A DNA stretch of 64,000 nt, from contig CAPXWY010000002.1 in NCBI GenBank assembly GCA_948736885.1, forward strand, positions 1-64,000. Direction: 5' to 3'. Origin of the DNA: an uncultured Alistipes sp. (lineage in GTDB: Bacteria; Bacteroidota; Bacteroidia; Bacteroidales; Rikenellaceae). Under the pieces are notes generated by a model. That model was not told the DNA's origin and did no database searches. It worked only from the letters and a program-made list of their open reading frames with translations. The position numbers were made by a program, and so were the translations under genes. Shown piece after piece: positions 1 to 9,151 of the stretch; position 1 is the stretch's first letter, and every line of letters starts with the position of its first letter.

Positions 1-52
1 GCTCGGTAAAGCCCGTAAACGGTCTTTACTCTCGCTTAATCGTAAAGTTGTG
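1..52 (+). repeat. Dispersed hairpin repeat bordering the FISUMP cassette
   Basis: This stretch contains the inverted repeat GTAAAG...CTTTAC followed by GCTTAATCGTAAAGTTGTG at 34-52. The whole 52 bp recurs at 42721-42772 with only two mismatches, and its last 19 bp recur on the minus strand at 42281-42299, directly before the second FISUMP cassette. Two of three copies therefore sit at the 5' border of a FISUMP cassette. Confidence 0.7.
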
Positions 53-54
53 AA

Positions 55-300
55 TTGAACTTGTTCCCTCTCCGCCGCATTCCTTCGAGCGATTGCTTTA
101 CAATGCCTGCTGCGGGCAGCCGCCACGACGGCTCGGGGGCATTGGACAAAGTGGGCGAACACGGTACGATGTACTCTTCTTCGCCCTTGGCCTTGGGCGT
201 TCGGCTTGCAGGGGTGTTCGGGTTCCGTGCCGCCGAAGTCGATCCCCTGGGTATCGGAAGCCGGGCACGTGCCTTTCCCGTGCGCTGCGTCCAGCATCTA
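55..300 (+). pseudogene. FISUMP/C-type-lectin-like domain C-terminal fragment (cassette A)
   Basis: The plus strand encodes an isolated domain end that reads PAAGSR, then YSSS, then the terminal VRCVQ, the usual close of the FISUMP (Fibrobacter succinogenes major paralogous) domain. There is no proper start: stops lie at 43-45 and further upstream, and only TTG codons are available, so this is a gene piece and not a gene. From PAAGSR to VRCVQ it is 63 residues, exactly as long as the minus-strand copy at 42022-42280, with identical borders and a divergent middle. It ends directly against the stop codon of the convergent ATPase gene. The window edge hides whatever lies upstream, so a longer parent gene cannot be excluded. 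Confidence 0.6.
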
Positions 301-301
301 C

Positions 302-2881
302 CTATCGGAACTGCCGGCGCCGCAAGGCACGGACGGCCTCGCCCGCCAGCGCGAAACACGAAGTGGCACCGATGAGGATCAACCACTCCTGCCACGTGAG
401 CGGCACCGTGCGGAACACCTCACCGCCCAGCTCGACGATGACCACCTGCCCGACGCCGATGGCCGCAAGGATCAGAAAGAATTCACGGCCCCCTTTCAAC
501 GAACGGAAAACCGAATGGCTGGTTTCGAACCCTTTGGCGTTGAACATGTTCCAGAACTGCATGAAGACGAAGACGGAGAAAAAGAGGGTGAGCTGCCGCA
601 GGGTTAGTTCGGCCCCGCCGACACTCCAGCGCAGCAGCATCCCCAGCAGCAGGGCCACCATCGCACCGCCGCAGACGAAGATCGTGCGCGCCATGGCGGG
701 CGTGATGATGAATTCGTCGCGCGGCCGCGGCTTCTCGTTCATCACCTCGGCGTTGGGCGGCAGCGACGCCATCGCCATGGCGGCGAAGGTGTCCATAATG
801 ATGTTGATCCACAGAATCTGCACCACGGTGAGCGGCATTTCGGTGCCGAAGATCGCACCGGCCAGACAGATGACGATGGCCGCGAAGTTGATCGTCAGCT
901 GAAAGAGCACGAACCGCTGGATGTTGCGGTAGAGCGACCGACCCCACATGACGGCCGTGGCGATGGAGGAAAACGAATCGTCCAGCAACGTAATGTCCGA
1001 GGCCTCCTTGGCCACGGAGGTTCCCGAGCCCATCGAGAGCCCGACATGGGCGAAGTTGAGCGCCGGGGCATCGTTGGTGCCGTCGCCCGTGACGGCCACC
1101 ACTTCGCCGCAACGCTGCAAGAGGCGCACCAGGCGCTGTTTGTCCAAAGGCCGGGCACGGGAAAGAACCTTGAGCGCACGAACGCGACCCAGCAGCTCCT
1201 CGTCGCTTGCCGCAGCGAACTCCGCACCCGTCATGCGGTTGGCGTCGCCGTCGGCGGCATCGTCCCACAGACCCGTCTGCCGGGCGATCTCGCAGGCGGT
1301 CGCCGAAGTGTCGCCCGTGACGATCTTGATGCCGATACCCGCCTGCCGGCAACGCTGCACGGCGGCCGGAACATCGGCGCGCACCGGATCGGCGATCGCC
1401 GCCACGGCCGCAAAATGCAGTCCGCCGCGGGCCACGGCTTCCCGGCATGTCGACGCATCGGTCTCGGCCCACGCGATGCCCAGCGTACGCATGGCACGGC
1501 TCTGGAAAGCGGCCAGCTGCGCGGCCACGCACGCTTCCCTGCCGTCGTCGGCGCACATGGCCCGCACGATCTCGGGCGCCCCCTTGACACACAGCACCCG
1601 CCGGCCGGAAACACCGCTGCGGATGATGGTAGCCATGTATTTGCGTTCGGTCGAGAAGGTGAGCCGGTCGACAATCGCGGCACCCGCCCGCAGCGATTCA
1701 TAAGAAAAACCGTGCTCGTTCAGCCATGCGAGCAGCGCCCCTTCGGTCGGATTGCCGAGGATGCGCCCCTCGGCATCGAGGAATGCGGTGGAATTGGCCG
1801 CGACGATTTCGGCGAAATCGCGCTCGGGCAGCGTATCATAGCGCTCCAGCTCCTGCACGTGCATGCGGTTCTGCGTCAGCGTGCCGGTCTTGTCGGTGCA
1901 GATGACCGTCACGGCGCCCATCGTCTCGCATGCATGCATCCGCCGCACCAGGTTGTTGGTCCGGAGCATGCGCCGCATCGACATGGCGAGCGACAAGGTG
2001 ATGCTCATGGGCAGCCCCTCGGGCACGGCCATGACGATGATGGCCACCGAAACCATGAAGAGGTGCAGGACATGCTGCGAAACGACGAGCCAGTCGTTAT
2101 GCAACAGATCGCTGAAAAACAACGCCTTGCCCAGCAGAATGCAGAAAATGACAACGGCCAGTCCGACGCCGACCCGGCCGATCAAGCGCGAAAGACGCTT
2201 CAGCTGACGGTCGAGCGGCGTAGGCTCCTCGTTCGGCGCCGCGGCCTGCTCGGTCACGCGCCCGGCCTCGGTCCGGTCGCCCACAGCGGTGACGACCAAG
2301 CGTCCGTAGCCGTCGGCGACGGTCGTTCCGCGCAGCACGATGTTGGAAGGATAGGTGGCCTCGGAATCGAAATGGGCCGCATCGACGGTCTTGTCCACCT
2401 CGGGTTCGCCCGTGAGGGTCGATTCGTCGATCTTGAGCGATACGGCCTCTACCAGCTCGCCGTCGGCGGGCACGGTCTCGCCGCTCTCGATGACAACCAA
2501 GTCGCCGACGACCACCTCGCGCCGCGGAACGGAGCGCATGGCACCGTCGCGCATGACCTTCACGGCGATGTCGTCGTTGACCCGATTGAGACGCCGGAAG
2601 CGCCGCCGGGCATCCCACTCGAAGAAGAACCCGACGCAGGTGGCAAGGACGATGGCGCAGAGAATGCCGATCGACTCGGTGAAGTCGGAGCGCACGCAGC
2701 CGATCGCGAGCGACAGTACGGCAGCGAACAACAGCACCTTGATGATCGGATCGCGGAACTTTTCGGCGAGAAGTCTCCAAGCCGGCTCGTCGCGCGGCGG
2801 AGCGATGACATTGTCGCCGTGGAGGCGCCGGCTTTCGGCAACCTCACGGGCGGAGAGACCGACAGGAGAGAAACGGATCAT
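302..2881 (-). CDS. P-type Ca2+-transporting ATPase (PMCA-like)
   Basis: This 859-residue membrane protein is a P-type cation pump that uses ATP to move Ca2+ out of the cytoplasm. Visible motifs are TGE at 157-159 in the actuator domain, PEGLP at 287-291 in the metal-binding M4 helix, the phosphorylated Asp330 in DKTGTLT, and TGDGTNDAPAL in the hinge. PEGLP with this spacing is typical of plasma-membrane-type Ca2+-ATPases; the ion is inferred from that motif. The ATG at 2881 shares ATGA with the rodA stop, so it is the likely start. The open frame continues much further upstream, but that part is only the antisense-frame shadow of rodA. It is the last gene of the mre/mrd operon. Confidence 0.9.
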   Translation of the reverse strand: MIRFSPVGLSAREVAESRRLHGDNVIAPPRDEPAWRLLAEKFRDPIIKVLLFAAVLSLAIGCVRSDFTESIGILCAIVLATCVGFFFEWDARRRFRRLNRVNDDIAVKVMRDGAMRSVPRREVVVGDLVVIESGETVPADGELVEAVSLKIDESTLTGEPEVDKTVDAAHFDSEATYPSNIVLRGTTVADGYGRLVVTAVGDRTEAGRVTEQAAAPNEEPTPLDRQLKRLSRLIGRVGVGLAVVIFCILLGKALFFSDLLHNDWLVVSQHVLHLFMVSVAIIVMAVPEGLPMSITLSLAMSMRRMLRTNNLVRRMHACETMGAVTVICTDKTGTLTQNRMHVQELERYDTLPERDFAEIVAANSTAFLDAEGRILGNPTEGALLAWLNEHGFSYESLRAGAAIVDRLTFSTERKYMATIIRSGVSGRRVLCVKGAPEIVRAMCADDGREACVAAQLAAFQSRAMRTLGIAWAETDASTCREAVARGGLHFAAVAAIADPVRADVPAAVQRCRQAGIGIKIVTGDTSATACEIARQTGLWDDAADGDANRMTGAEFAAASDEELLGRVRALKVLSRARPLDKQRLVRLLQRCGEVVAVTGDGTNDAPALNFAHVGLSMGSGTSVAKEASDITLLDDSFSSIATAVMWGRSLYRNIQRFVLFQLTINFAAIVICLAGAIFGTEMPLTVVQILWINIIMDTFAAMAMASLPPNAEVMNEKPRPRDEFIITPAMARTIFVCGGAMVALLLGMLLRWSVGGAELTLRQLTLFFSVFVFMQFWNMFNAKGFETSHSVFRSLKGGREFFLILAAIGVGQVVIVELGGEVFRTVPLTWQEWLILIGATSCFALAGEAVRALRRRQFR

Positions 2882-4326
2882 GGCATCTGACTTTCCAAAG
2901 GGAACTGCCGTGTGGAGGCGTCGAGCCGCACGGCGATGAACAACAGCATGGTGAAGGCGACCAGCGACGAACCGCCGTAGCTCATGTAGGGCAGCGGAAT
3001 GCCCATGACGGGCATCAGACCGATGGTCATGCCGACGTTGACCAGAACGTGGAACAGCAGAATGGATGCCACGCAATAACAATAGACGCGTCCGAAAGGC
3101 TCCTGCTGCCGCTCGCCCATGCGCATCAGCCGCATGATCAACAGACACATGAGAATCAGCACGGCGGTGGCGCCGAGAAAACCCCACTCCTCGCCGACGG
3201 TGCAGAAGATGAAGTCGGTATGCCGCTCGGGCACGAACCCGTACTTGATCTGCGTACCCTGCAAAAAGCCCTTGCCCGTCCAGCCGCCCGAGCCGATGGC
3301 GATCTTCGACTGGTTGACGTTGTAGTCGATGCCCAGCGGATCGCTGCGGATGCCCAGGAAACTGAGGATGCGGTTCTGCTGGTGGGGTTTCAGAATGTTG
3401 TCGAAGATATACCCCGTGGTCGAGAGGAAGATGAGCGCCCCGACGAAAAGGGCCACGGGCAGGAAGATGCTGCGCAGGTTGGCCCGGTAGGCGTAGGCGG
3501 CGATGAAGAAGAACGACAGGAAGGTGACGGCGAGCAACGCACCGTAGAACGTGACGGCTCCGGGAGCGGCGAAGTGCATGACGAGCCAGATGAGCAGACT
3601 GCTCAGAGCCAGCGCCGCCAGGTAGACGATGCGCGACCGCCACTCGCCGCTCATCATGGCCTCGGAGAGGGTGCAGATGAGGATCAGCAGAATCAGCAGC
3701 GCAGTCGACGAGAGGAGGAACGACGTGATGAAGAGCGTGGCGATCAGCAGAATGGGGATGCAGAGCCACTTGTTGAGCCCCTCGCGGTAGAGGACGAAGA
3801 GAAACGAACCCAGCACGATGCCCGAACCGGTGTCGTTCTGCAGGATGATGATCATGAGCGGCATGCAGATGATCATCCCCACCTTCAGCAGGTCGCCGGG
3901 CCGGTTGATCGAGAAAGAATAGGAACTCATGGCGCGGGCCAGCGCCAGCGCCGTAGCGATCTTAACGAACTCGACGGGCTGGATGCGCACCGAGCCGAAT
4001 TCGAACCACGCCTTGGCGCCGTTGACCTCGCGGCCGAAGAACAATGCGGCGACGAGCACGGCCAGGCCGGCGAAATAAGCCGGGTAGGCGAGCATGTGGA
4101 AGAACCGCTTGTCGAGCAGCAGCACGACGAGCGCGGCGCACGAAGCGATGCCGATCCAGACGGCCTGCTTCATGTAGAAATGCGACGAGGCGAACATGTT
4201 GACCGAATTCTCGTTATACGACGCGGAGAAGATCGACACGGCCCCCAGGACGACGATGACGGCATAGAGCAGGATCGTCCACAGGTCGAGGTGCCCGAAG
4301 ATTCCGGAAAAACGGCTAACGGTCAT
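2878..4326 (-). CDS. rodA: Rod shape-determining protein RodA (SEDS glycosyltransferase)
   Basis: A 482-residue polytopic inner-membrane protein of the FtsW/RodA/SpoVE (SEDS) family, which polymerises lipid II into glycan strands during cell elongation together with PBP2. The sequence shows about ten hydrophobic segments and the family C-terminal signature near GIPLPYMSYGGSS. It is somewhat longer than E. coli RodA (about 370 residues), with extra loops in the middle of the protein as in other Bacteroidales. Its start overlaps the end of the PBP2 gene by 11 bp and its stop overlaps the ATPase start by 4 bp, so translation is probably coupled along the operon. Confidence 0.95.
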   Translation of the reverse strand: MTVSRFSGIFGHLDLWTILLYAVIVVLGAVSIFSASYNENSVNMFASSHFYMKQAVWIGIASCAALVVLLLDKRFFHMLAYPAYFAGLAVLVAALFFGREVNGAKAWFEFGSVRIQPVEFVKIATALALARAMSSYSFSINRPGDLLKVGMIICMPLMIIILQNDTGSGIVLGSFLFVLYREGLNKWLCIPILLIATLFITSFLLSSTALLILLILICTLSEAMMSGEWRSRIVYLAALALSSLLIWLVMHFAAPGAVTFYGALLAVTFLSFFFIAAYAYRANLRSIFLPVALFVGALIFLSTTGYIFDNILKPHQQNRILSFLGIRSDPLGIDYNVNQSKIAIGSGGWTGKGFLQGTQIKYGFVPERHTDFIFCTVGEEWGFLGATAVLILMCLLIMRLMRMGERQQEPFGRVYCYCVASILLFHVLVNVGMTIGLMPVMGIPLPYMSYGGSSLVAFTMLLFIAVRLDASTRQFPLESQMP

Positions 4327-6145
4327 AGGAGGGGTAATAGATATTCATGTTCTTGATGCGCTGGAGCAACTCGGGACGCCGGATGGTGTCCGTGAGGTAG
4401 AACTCCTCCAGCAGGCTGGCGATGGGCAGCGCGGCCGCAGCGCCGTAACCGCCGTTCTCGACGTAGACCGAGATGGCGATGCGGGGATTGTTGCGCGGCG
4501 CGAACGACAGGAACGTCGAGTGGTCCTTGCCATGGGGGTTCTGGGCCGTACCGGTCTTGCCGCAGACGTCCCAACCCTCCAGATAGGCGTCGGTCGAGGT
4601 GCCGGCGACATTGACGCCGCGCCACATGCCGTCGACGATGGGCTCGAAATATTTGGGATCGACCATCGTATAGTGGCGCTCGTAGAAACGGGCGTCGAGC
4701 GAATCCTGCCCCTCGATCCGGCGGACGATGTGGGGAATGTAGTAATAACCGCGGTTGGCGACGATGGCGGCGAGGTTGGCCAGCTGCAGCGGCGTACAGC
4801 CCAGCTCGCCCTGACCGATGGAGAGCGAAAGCAGCGTGAGCGAATTCCACGACCGACGGTAGCGCCGGTTGTAGAACTCGAGGTCGGGGACATAGCCGTG
4901 GCCCTCGTCGAGGAAGTCGGAGCCGAGCTTGCGCCCGAAACCGAAGCTGTGGACATACTCTTTCCAGACGTCGAAGCCCTCCTTGACACCGCCGTACTTG
5001 GGATTGTCGAGGATGTCGCGGAAGACATAGCAGAAGTAGGCGTTGCACGAAGTGGCCACGGCGAAGCGCAGGTCGAGCGGCGACGAATGGGCGTGGCAGG
5101 CCATGCGCTGGCGGCCGACCTGATAGCCCATGTGGCATTCGTGAAGATCGGAGGGCCGCAGCACGCCCTCCTGCAACCCGATGAGGCCCTGCACTACCTT
5201 GAAGGTGGATCCGGGAGGATACTTGGCTTTCACGGCGCGGTTGAAGAGCGGGCGCCGCTTGTTGCGGAGCATGCGCATGTAGTTGTTGCCGCGCTGGCGG
5301 CCGACCAGCTCGTCGGGGTCGTAGGTGGGCGACGAGACCATCATCAGAATCTCACCCGTCGAAGGCTCGATGGCCACGGCGGCGCCCACCTTGCCGCGCA
5401 TGAGCTCCTCGCCCAGGAGCTGGAGCCGGGCATCGATCGTGCTGACGATCGAGCGGCCGGGATCGGGCAGCGAATCGTAATGACCGTCCATGTAGGAACC
5501 CTTGATCTCGCCGTGGGTGTCGATCTCCTGGATCTTCACTCCCTTGTTGCCGCGCAACACCGTCTCGTAGGCCGACTCCACGCCGGTGAGGCCCACGTAG
5601 TCGCCGGCCTGGTAGTAGGGATGGCGCTTGAGGTATTCGGCCGTCACCTCGCTGACGAAACCCAGCAGGTTGCCTCCCACCTTGCGCGGATAGCGCCGCA
5701 CGGTGCGGTAGACGGTGTAGAAACCGCGGAAATTGCACTCATCGAAACGCAGTTTGTCCTCCTTGGCGATGTAGCTGGCCACCAGACGCGGCGCTCGCGG
5801 ACGCATGCGGGCGTTGGCCAATTCGCGCCTGACGCGCTCGATGGGGATGTTGAGCACCTCGCACAGACGCACGGTGTCGAAACCGCGCTTGTCGATCTCG
5901 CGGGCGATGACCATCAGGTCGTAGCACTCGCGGCTCTGCACCAGGAACTCACCGTTGCGGTCGAGCACCTCGCCGCGCGGCGGATAGAGCACCACATGAC
6001 GCAGCACGTTGGCCTTGGCCATCTCCTCGTAGCGCTCGTCGAAGAGCTGCAGCCACGCCAGGCGGCCGATCAACAAGGCGAAGACCAGCAGCACGACCCC
6101 CTGCAGGAGCCGCATGCGGAAAAGGCTGTCGGCGGGACCGTTCAT
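4316..6145 (-). CDS. mrdA: Penicillin-binding protein 2, elongasome transpeptidase
   Basis: A 609-residue class B PBP that cross-links peptidoglycan in the elongation complex with RodA and MreBCD. It has one N-terminal membrane helix (about residues 12-30), a PBP dimerisation domain, and a transpeptidase domain with the active-site Ser313 in STFK, SCN at 366-368 and KTG at 530-532. The ATG at 6145 overlaps the mreD stop as ATGA, which decides the start; a longer open frame upstream lies inside mreD and is not used. The gene order mreD-mrdA-rodA is the classical one. Confidence 0.95.
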   Translation of the reverse strand: MNGPADSLFRMRLLQGVVLLVFALLIGRLAWLQLFDERYEEMAKANVLRHVVLYPPRGEVLDRNGEFLVQSRECYDLMVIAREIDKRGFDTVRLCEVLNIPIERVRRELANARMRPRAPRLVASYIAKEDKLRFDECNFRGFYTVYRTVRRYPRKVGGNLLGFVSEVTAEYLKRHPYYQAGDYVGLTGVESAYETVLRGNKGVKIQEIDTHGEIKGSYMDGHYDSLPDPGRSIVSTIDARLQLLGEELMRGKVGAAVAIEPSTGEILMMVSSPTYDPDELVGRQRGNNYMRMLRNKRRPLFNRAVKAKYPPGSTFKVVQGLIGLQEGVLRPSDLHECHMGYQVGRQRMACHAHSSPLDLRFAVATSCNAYFCYVFRDILDNPKYGGVKEGFDVWKEYVHSFGFGRKLGSDFLDEGHGYVPDLEFYNRRYRRSWNSLTLLSLSIGQGELGCTPLQLANLAAIVANRGYYYIPHIVRRIEGQDSLDARFYERHYTMVDPKYFEPIVDGMWRGVNVAGTSTDAYLEGWDVCGKTGTAQNPHGKDHSTFLSFAPRNNPRIAISVYVENGGYGAAAALPIASLLEEFYLTDTIRRPELLQRIKNMNIYYPSYDR

Positions 6146-6660
6146 AGACGGGCTACGAATTTGGCGGTGAAGATGCGTGTGAGCAGCCACACGACGGCCA
6201 CGGTGACGGAGCCGCTGGCGATGGTACGCACGACGGTACGCAGCGCATGGCTCCACGACAGAGCCTCGAACGTGAAGAAGACGGCGTGGTGCAGCACCAC
6301 GAGGATGACCAGGTAATCGAGAAAGACATGGTGTCCGAGCCGCTCGGGCGAGGGGACGCCGCCGTCGCGCAGGTCATCGCGGCCGTAGAGATTCGTGAGA
6401 AGGAACGGACGCACGAAAGCGATCAGCACCGTGGCAATGGTGTTGATGCCGGCCGTACCCATCAGGAAATCCATCGTAGCGCCCATGACCACCCCGGCGA
6501 ACAGAAGCCACACGGCGAACGTGTCGACGGGCAACAGAACGATGAAAGCCACGTAGATCAGCGGATTGAGATAGATGCTCACCGAGAGGTTGTCGAACAG
6601 GAAGACCTGCAACAACACGGTGACCACGAAAAGCAGCGAATATGTGACTATGCGCAACAT
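6142..6660 (-). CDS. mreD: Rod shape-determining protein MreD
   Basis: A 172-residue, highly hydrophobic protein with about five membrane segments, the integral-membrane scaffold subunit of the MreBCD elongasome. Sequence identity within this family is low, so the call rests on size, hydrophobicity, an N-terminal pattern of a helix followed by a small PLIY-type turn, and its place between mreC (3 bp away) and mrdA (4-bp overlap). Confidence 0.9.
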   Translation of the reverse strand: MLRIVTYSLLFVVTVLLQVFLFDNLSVSIYLNPLIYVAFIVLLPVDTFAVWLLFAGVVMGATMDFLMGTAGINTIATVLIAFVRPFLLTNLYGRDDLRDGGVPSPERLGHHVFLDYLVILVVLHHAVFFTFEALSWSHALRTVVRTIASGSVTVAVVWLLTRIFTAKFVARL

Positions 6661-6663
6661 CGG

Positions 6664-7518
6664 TTATTCGTTACGGATATACTCTTCCACGCCCTCGCTC
6701 TTCTCCAACCCGATGATTTCGTTGGCATCGCGGTTTTCCACCAGGATGACGTCGGTCAGTTTGGAGAATTCGGCGGCCAGACGCACGCGGACCGTGAAAG
6801 CGGTGCGGGTTTCGTTCATCGAGACGCGCTCAACCCGGCCGATGAGCACGTCCTCGGGGAAGAACTGCGAGAAACCCGTGGTCACGACCTCCTGTCCCAG
6901 CTTGGGCTCGGAATATTTGGACAATTCGCCGAACAGCACCGTGTGGGGGTCGGCGCCGTCCCAGTAGACCGAGCCGAAATAATCGGCGCCCTCCAGCTTG
7001 CCGCTGGCGCGGAACGACGTATTGAGCACGGGCATCGCCACCGAATAGCGGTCGGTGCAGTCGATGATATACCCCACCATTGCGCCGCCGGGCGTGAGGA
7101 CGGCCATGTCGGGCACCACGCCGTCGCCGTAACCGCGATTGATGGTGATGAAGTTCTGCGTGCGGTTGATCGAATTGGAGACCACCGTAGCGGTCATGAC
7201 GCGGTATTTCGAACCGCCGATCTCGGTCATGTACTTGCGCAGACGGGCGATGTTGGCCGCCTCGTCATACTGGGCCAGCCGCTCCTCAAGATAGGCGACC
7301 CGTTCGAGCAGGGCCTTGTTCTCCGTCCCGAGGCTGAAGTAACGCCGCACGCCGGCAGAAAAACCGTGTACGGCACCCGCCGCGGCATTCGACCGGGCCA
7401 GCAGGCGCGCCTGGGTATAACAGGTCGAACGCGCGTAGTAGCCGACGGCCACCGCCTCCAGCGCCACGAACAACGCCACGACATAGACGCTGCGGATGAA
7501 CTCGATGAGTTTGCGCAC
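6664..7518 (-). CDS. mreC: Rod shape-determining protein MreC
   Basis: A 284-residue bitopic protein with one N-terminal membrane helix (about residues 9-27), a short coiled coil (about 65-90) and the periplasmic beta-barrel MreC domain. It links MreB filaments inside the cell to PBP2 outside. The C-terminal domain shows the family NRG.GDGVVPDMAV and GP-type turns (here TPGGAMVGYI). It follows mreB after 134 bp that contain a perfect hairpin, and precedes mreD by 3 bp. Confidence 0.93.
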   Translation of the reverse strand: MRKLIEFIRSVYVVALFVALEAVAVGYYARSTCYTQARLLARSNAAAGAVHGFSAGVRRYFSLGTENKALLERVAYLEERLAQYDEAANIARLRKYMTEIGGSKYRVMTATVVSNSINRTQNFITINRGYGDGVVPDMAVLTPGGAMVGYIIDCTDRYSVAMPVLNTSFRASGKLEGADYFGSVYWDGADPHTVLFGELSKYSEPKLGQEVVTTGFSQFFPEDVLIGRVERVSMNETRTAFTVRVRLAAEFSKLTDVILVENRDANEIIGLEKSEGVEEYIRNE

Positions 7519-7558
7519 GGTTCCGAGAGATTGGAGATTGCGAAGTTACCTAATCCAA

Positions 7559-7583
7559 GATTGCGGGCAGAGGGCCCGCAATC
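7559..7583. other. Perfect hairpin in the mreB-mreC gap
   Basis: Ten-base arms GATTGCGGGC and GCCCGCAATC are separated by AGAGG. No T-run follows on the minus strand, so this is not a canonical intrinsic terminator. It could stabilise the mreB 3' end and lower mreC-mreD-mrdA expression relative to mreB, or act as a partial attenuator. Confidence 0.6.
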
Positions 7584-7652
7584 CGCAAACAATTGATTAT
7601 CACTATTTCTTGCCCCGGCCTGCCGGACATCGCATCCGCCGCCGGGAAGCGT

Positions 7653-8672
7653 CTACTTCATCAGGAACGAGAAACGGTTGATGTTCTTCAAGGCGATGCC
7701 CGTACCGCGCGCGATAGCCCGCAAGGGATCTTCGGCGATATGGAACGGCAGGCCGGTCTTCTCGGTCAGACGCCGGTCGAGACCCTTGATGAGGGCACCG
7801 CCGCCGGCGAGGTAGATGCCGTTCTTCACGATGTCGGCATAGAGCTCGGGGGGCATCGATTCGAGCACCTTCATCAGTGCCGCGTCGATCTTGGTGAGCG
7901 ACTTTTCCAGGGCGTAGGCGATCTCGCTGTAGGAGAGCGCCACGGTCTGGGGCAGTGCCGTCAGCATGTTGGGGCCCGTGACCACGAAATCCTCCGGCTC
8001 CTCGTCGAGGTCGGAGACGGCGGCGCCCACCGAACACTTGATCGCCTCGGCCGTACGTTCGCCGATGCGGATGTTATGCTGCTGGCGCACGTAGCTCTGG
8101 ATATCGTTGGTGAAGACGTCGCCCGCCACGTTGACCGACTCCGAGCAGACGATGCCGCCCAGCGAGATGCAGGCGATCTCGGAAGTACCGCCGCCGATGT
8201 CGATGACCATGTTGCCCTCGGGCGCCTCGACATCGAGTCCGGCACCGAGTGCCGCGGCCATCGGCTCGTAGATCATGTAGACCTCGCGGCCGCCGGCGTG
8301 CTCGGCCGAATCGCGCACGGCGCGGATTTCGACGTTGGTCGAACCCGACGGGATGCAGATCACCATGCGCAGCGAGGGAGCGAAGAGACTGCCCGAAGTC
8401 TTAACCTTCTTGAGCATGCCGCGGAGCATCAGCTCCGTAGCGTTGAAGTCGGCGATCACGCCGTCCTTCAACGGACGGATCGTCTTGATATTGGGGTTGG
8501 TCTTCTCGTGCATGTTGCGCGCCTGGCTGCCGATGGCCACCAGTTTGCCCGTGTGCACGTCGAGCGCCACGATCGAGGGTTCGTCGACCACCACCTTCTC
8601 GTTGTAGAGAATGAGCGTATTGGCTGTGCCCAGGTCGATGGCCAACTCCTGTGTCAGTGAAAAAAGTCCCAT
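7653..8672 (-). CDS. mreB: Rod shape-determining actin homologue MreB
   Basis: A 339-residue bacterial actin that forms membrane-associated filaments directing lateral wall synthesis. The N-terminus carries the phosphate-1 loop DLGTANTLI, the middle the phosphate-2 region VIDIGGGTSEIA, and the C-terminus the adenosine motif LAGGGALIKG, all intact. It is the first gene of the operon, with a promoter-like box about 105 bp upstream. Confidence 0.97.
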   Translation of the reverse strand: MGLFSLTQELAIDLGTANTLILYNEKVVVDEPSIVALDVHTGKLVAIGSQARNMHEKTNPNIKTIRPLKDGVIADFNATELMLRGMLKKVKTSGSLFAPSLRMVICIPSGSTNVEIRAVRDSAEHAGGREVYMIYEPMAAALGAGLDVEAPEGNMVIDIGGGTSEIACISLGGIVCSESVNVAGDVFTNDIQSYVRQQHNIRIGERTAEAIKCSVGAAVSDLDEEPEDFVVTGPNMLTALPQTVALSYSEIAYALEKSLTKIDAALMKVLESMPPELYADIVKNGIYLAGGGALIKGLDRRLTEKTGLPFHIAEDPLRAIARGTGIALKNINRFSFLMK

Positions 8673-9042
8673 GGGGTGTTTCGTATCGGTTTTCGTAATC
8701 GGCTAACTGCCAGTCGTCCGCGCGTCCCGGACTTCGCCGGCCGGAGCATTGTTTCCGCATGTGCGCACGTACCGCACAAAGGTAGAAAAAAGCCGTCAAA
8801 TATTCGGCATTTTCCGCAAGATTTTTTTTCAGTCTTTTCCCGAGTCGAGAACACAGCCGCACCTGTTCGGGCTATGCCGAGGCGAGAAACTATCCGAAAG
8901 AAAACCTTTTCTTGAACCGGACATGTTCCTTTTCCATGACCCGACTGAACCGCACACAAGCCATTCCCCATCGGCAAATCGCATGGAGCGACCGCCGAAC
9001 ACCCTCCCTGCATCCCGCCTCCGCATCGGTCATCGTGCGGGC
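8673..9042. other. Gene-free stretch between mreB and the pgi terminator
   Basis: Besides the mreB -7 box it contains, at about 8860-8890, a partial copy of the dispersed palindromic promoter repeat (the segment GGGCTATGCCGAGGCGAGAA), oriented toward mreB. Open frames here lack start signals, homology and family length, and I see no gene. Confidence 0.6.
8777..8784 (-). promoter_or_regulatory. Bacteroidetes -7 box upstream of mreB
   Basis: The minus strand reads TACCTTTG, matching TAnnTTTG. No TTG is found at the usual 19-21 bp upstream, so only the -7 element is supported. It would give a 5' leader of about 100 nt for mreB. Confidence 0.5.
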
Positions 9043-9073
9043 AAAAAAAAGCGAACCCCCGCAGGGATTCGCT
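9043..9073 (-). terminator. Intrinsic terminator after pgi
   Basis: On the minus strand AGCGAATCCC, a short TGCG loop, then GGGGTTCGCT is followed by a run of eight T. It lies about 80 bp past the pgi stop. Confidence 0.85.
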
Positions 9074-9151
9074 TCGGACGCAGCCGCACTAAAAGCGCGG
9101 CAAAGGTAAAAGCGCGCGGAAAGACGCCGGAACTCGTGCGACACGGCGGAA

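Noticed and set aside
302..3769. A 1155-codon open frame suggesting a RodA-ATPase fusion
   Set aside because: The part above 2881 is a wrong-frame shadow of rodA; the ATPase proper starts at 2881 with an ATGA overlap.
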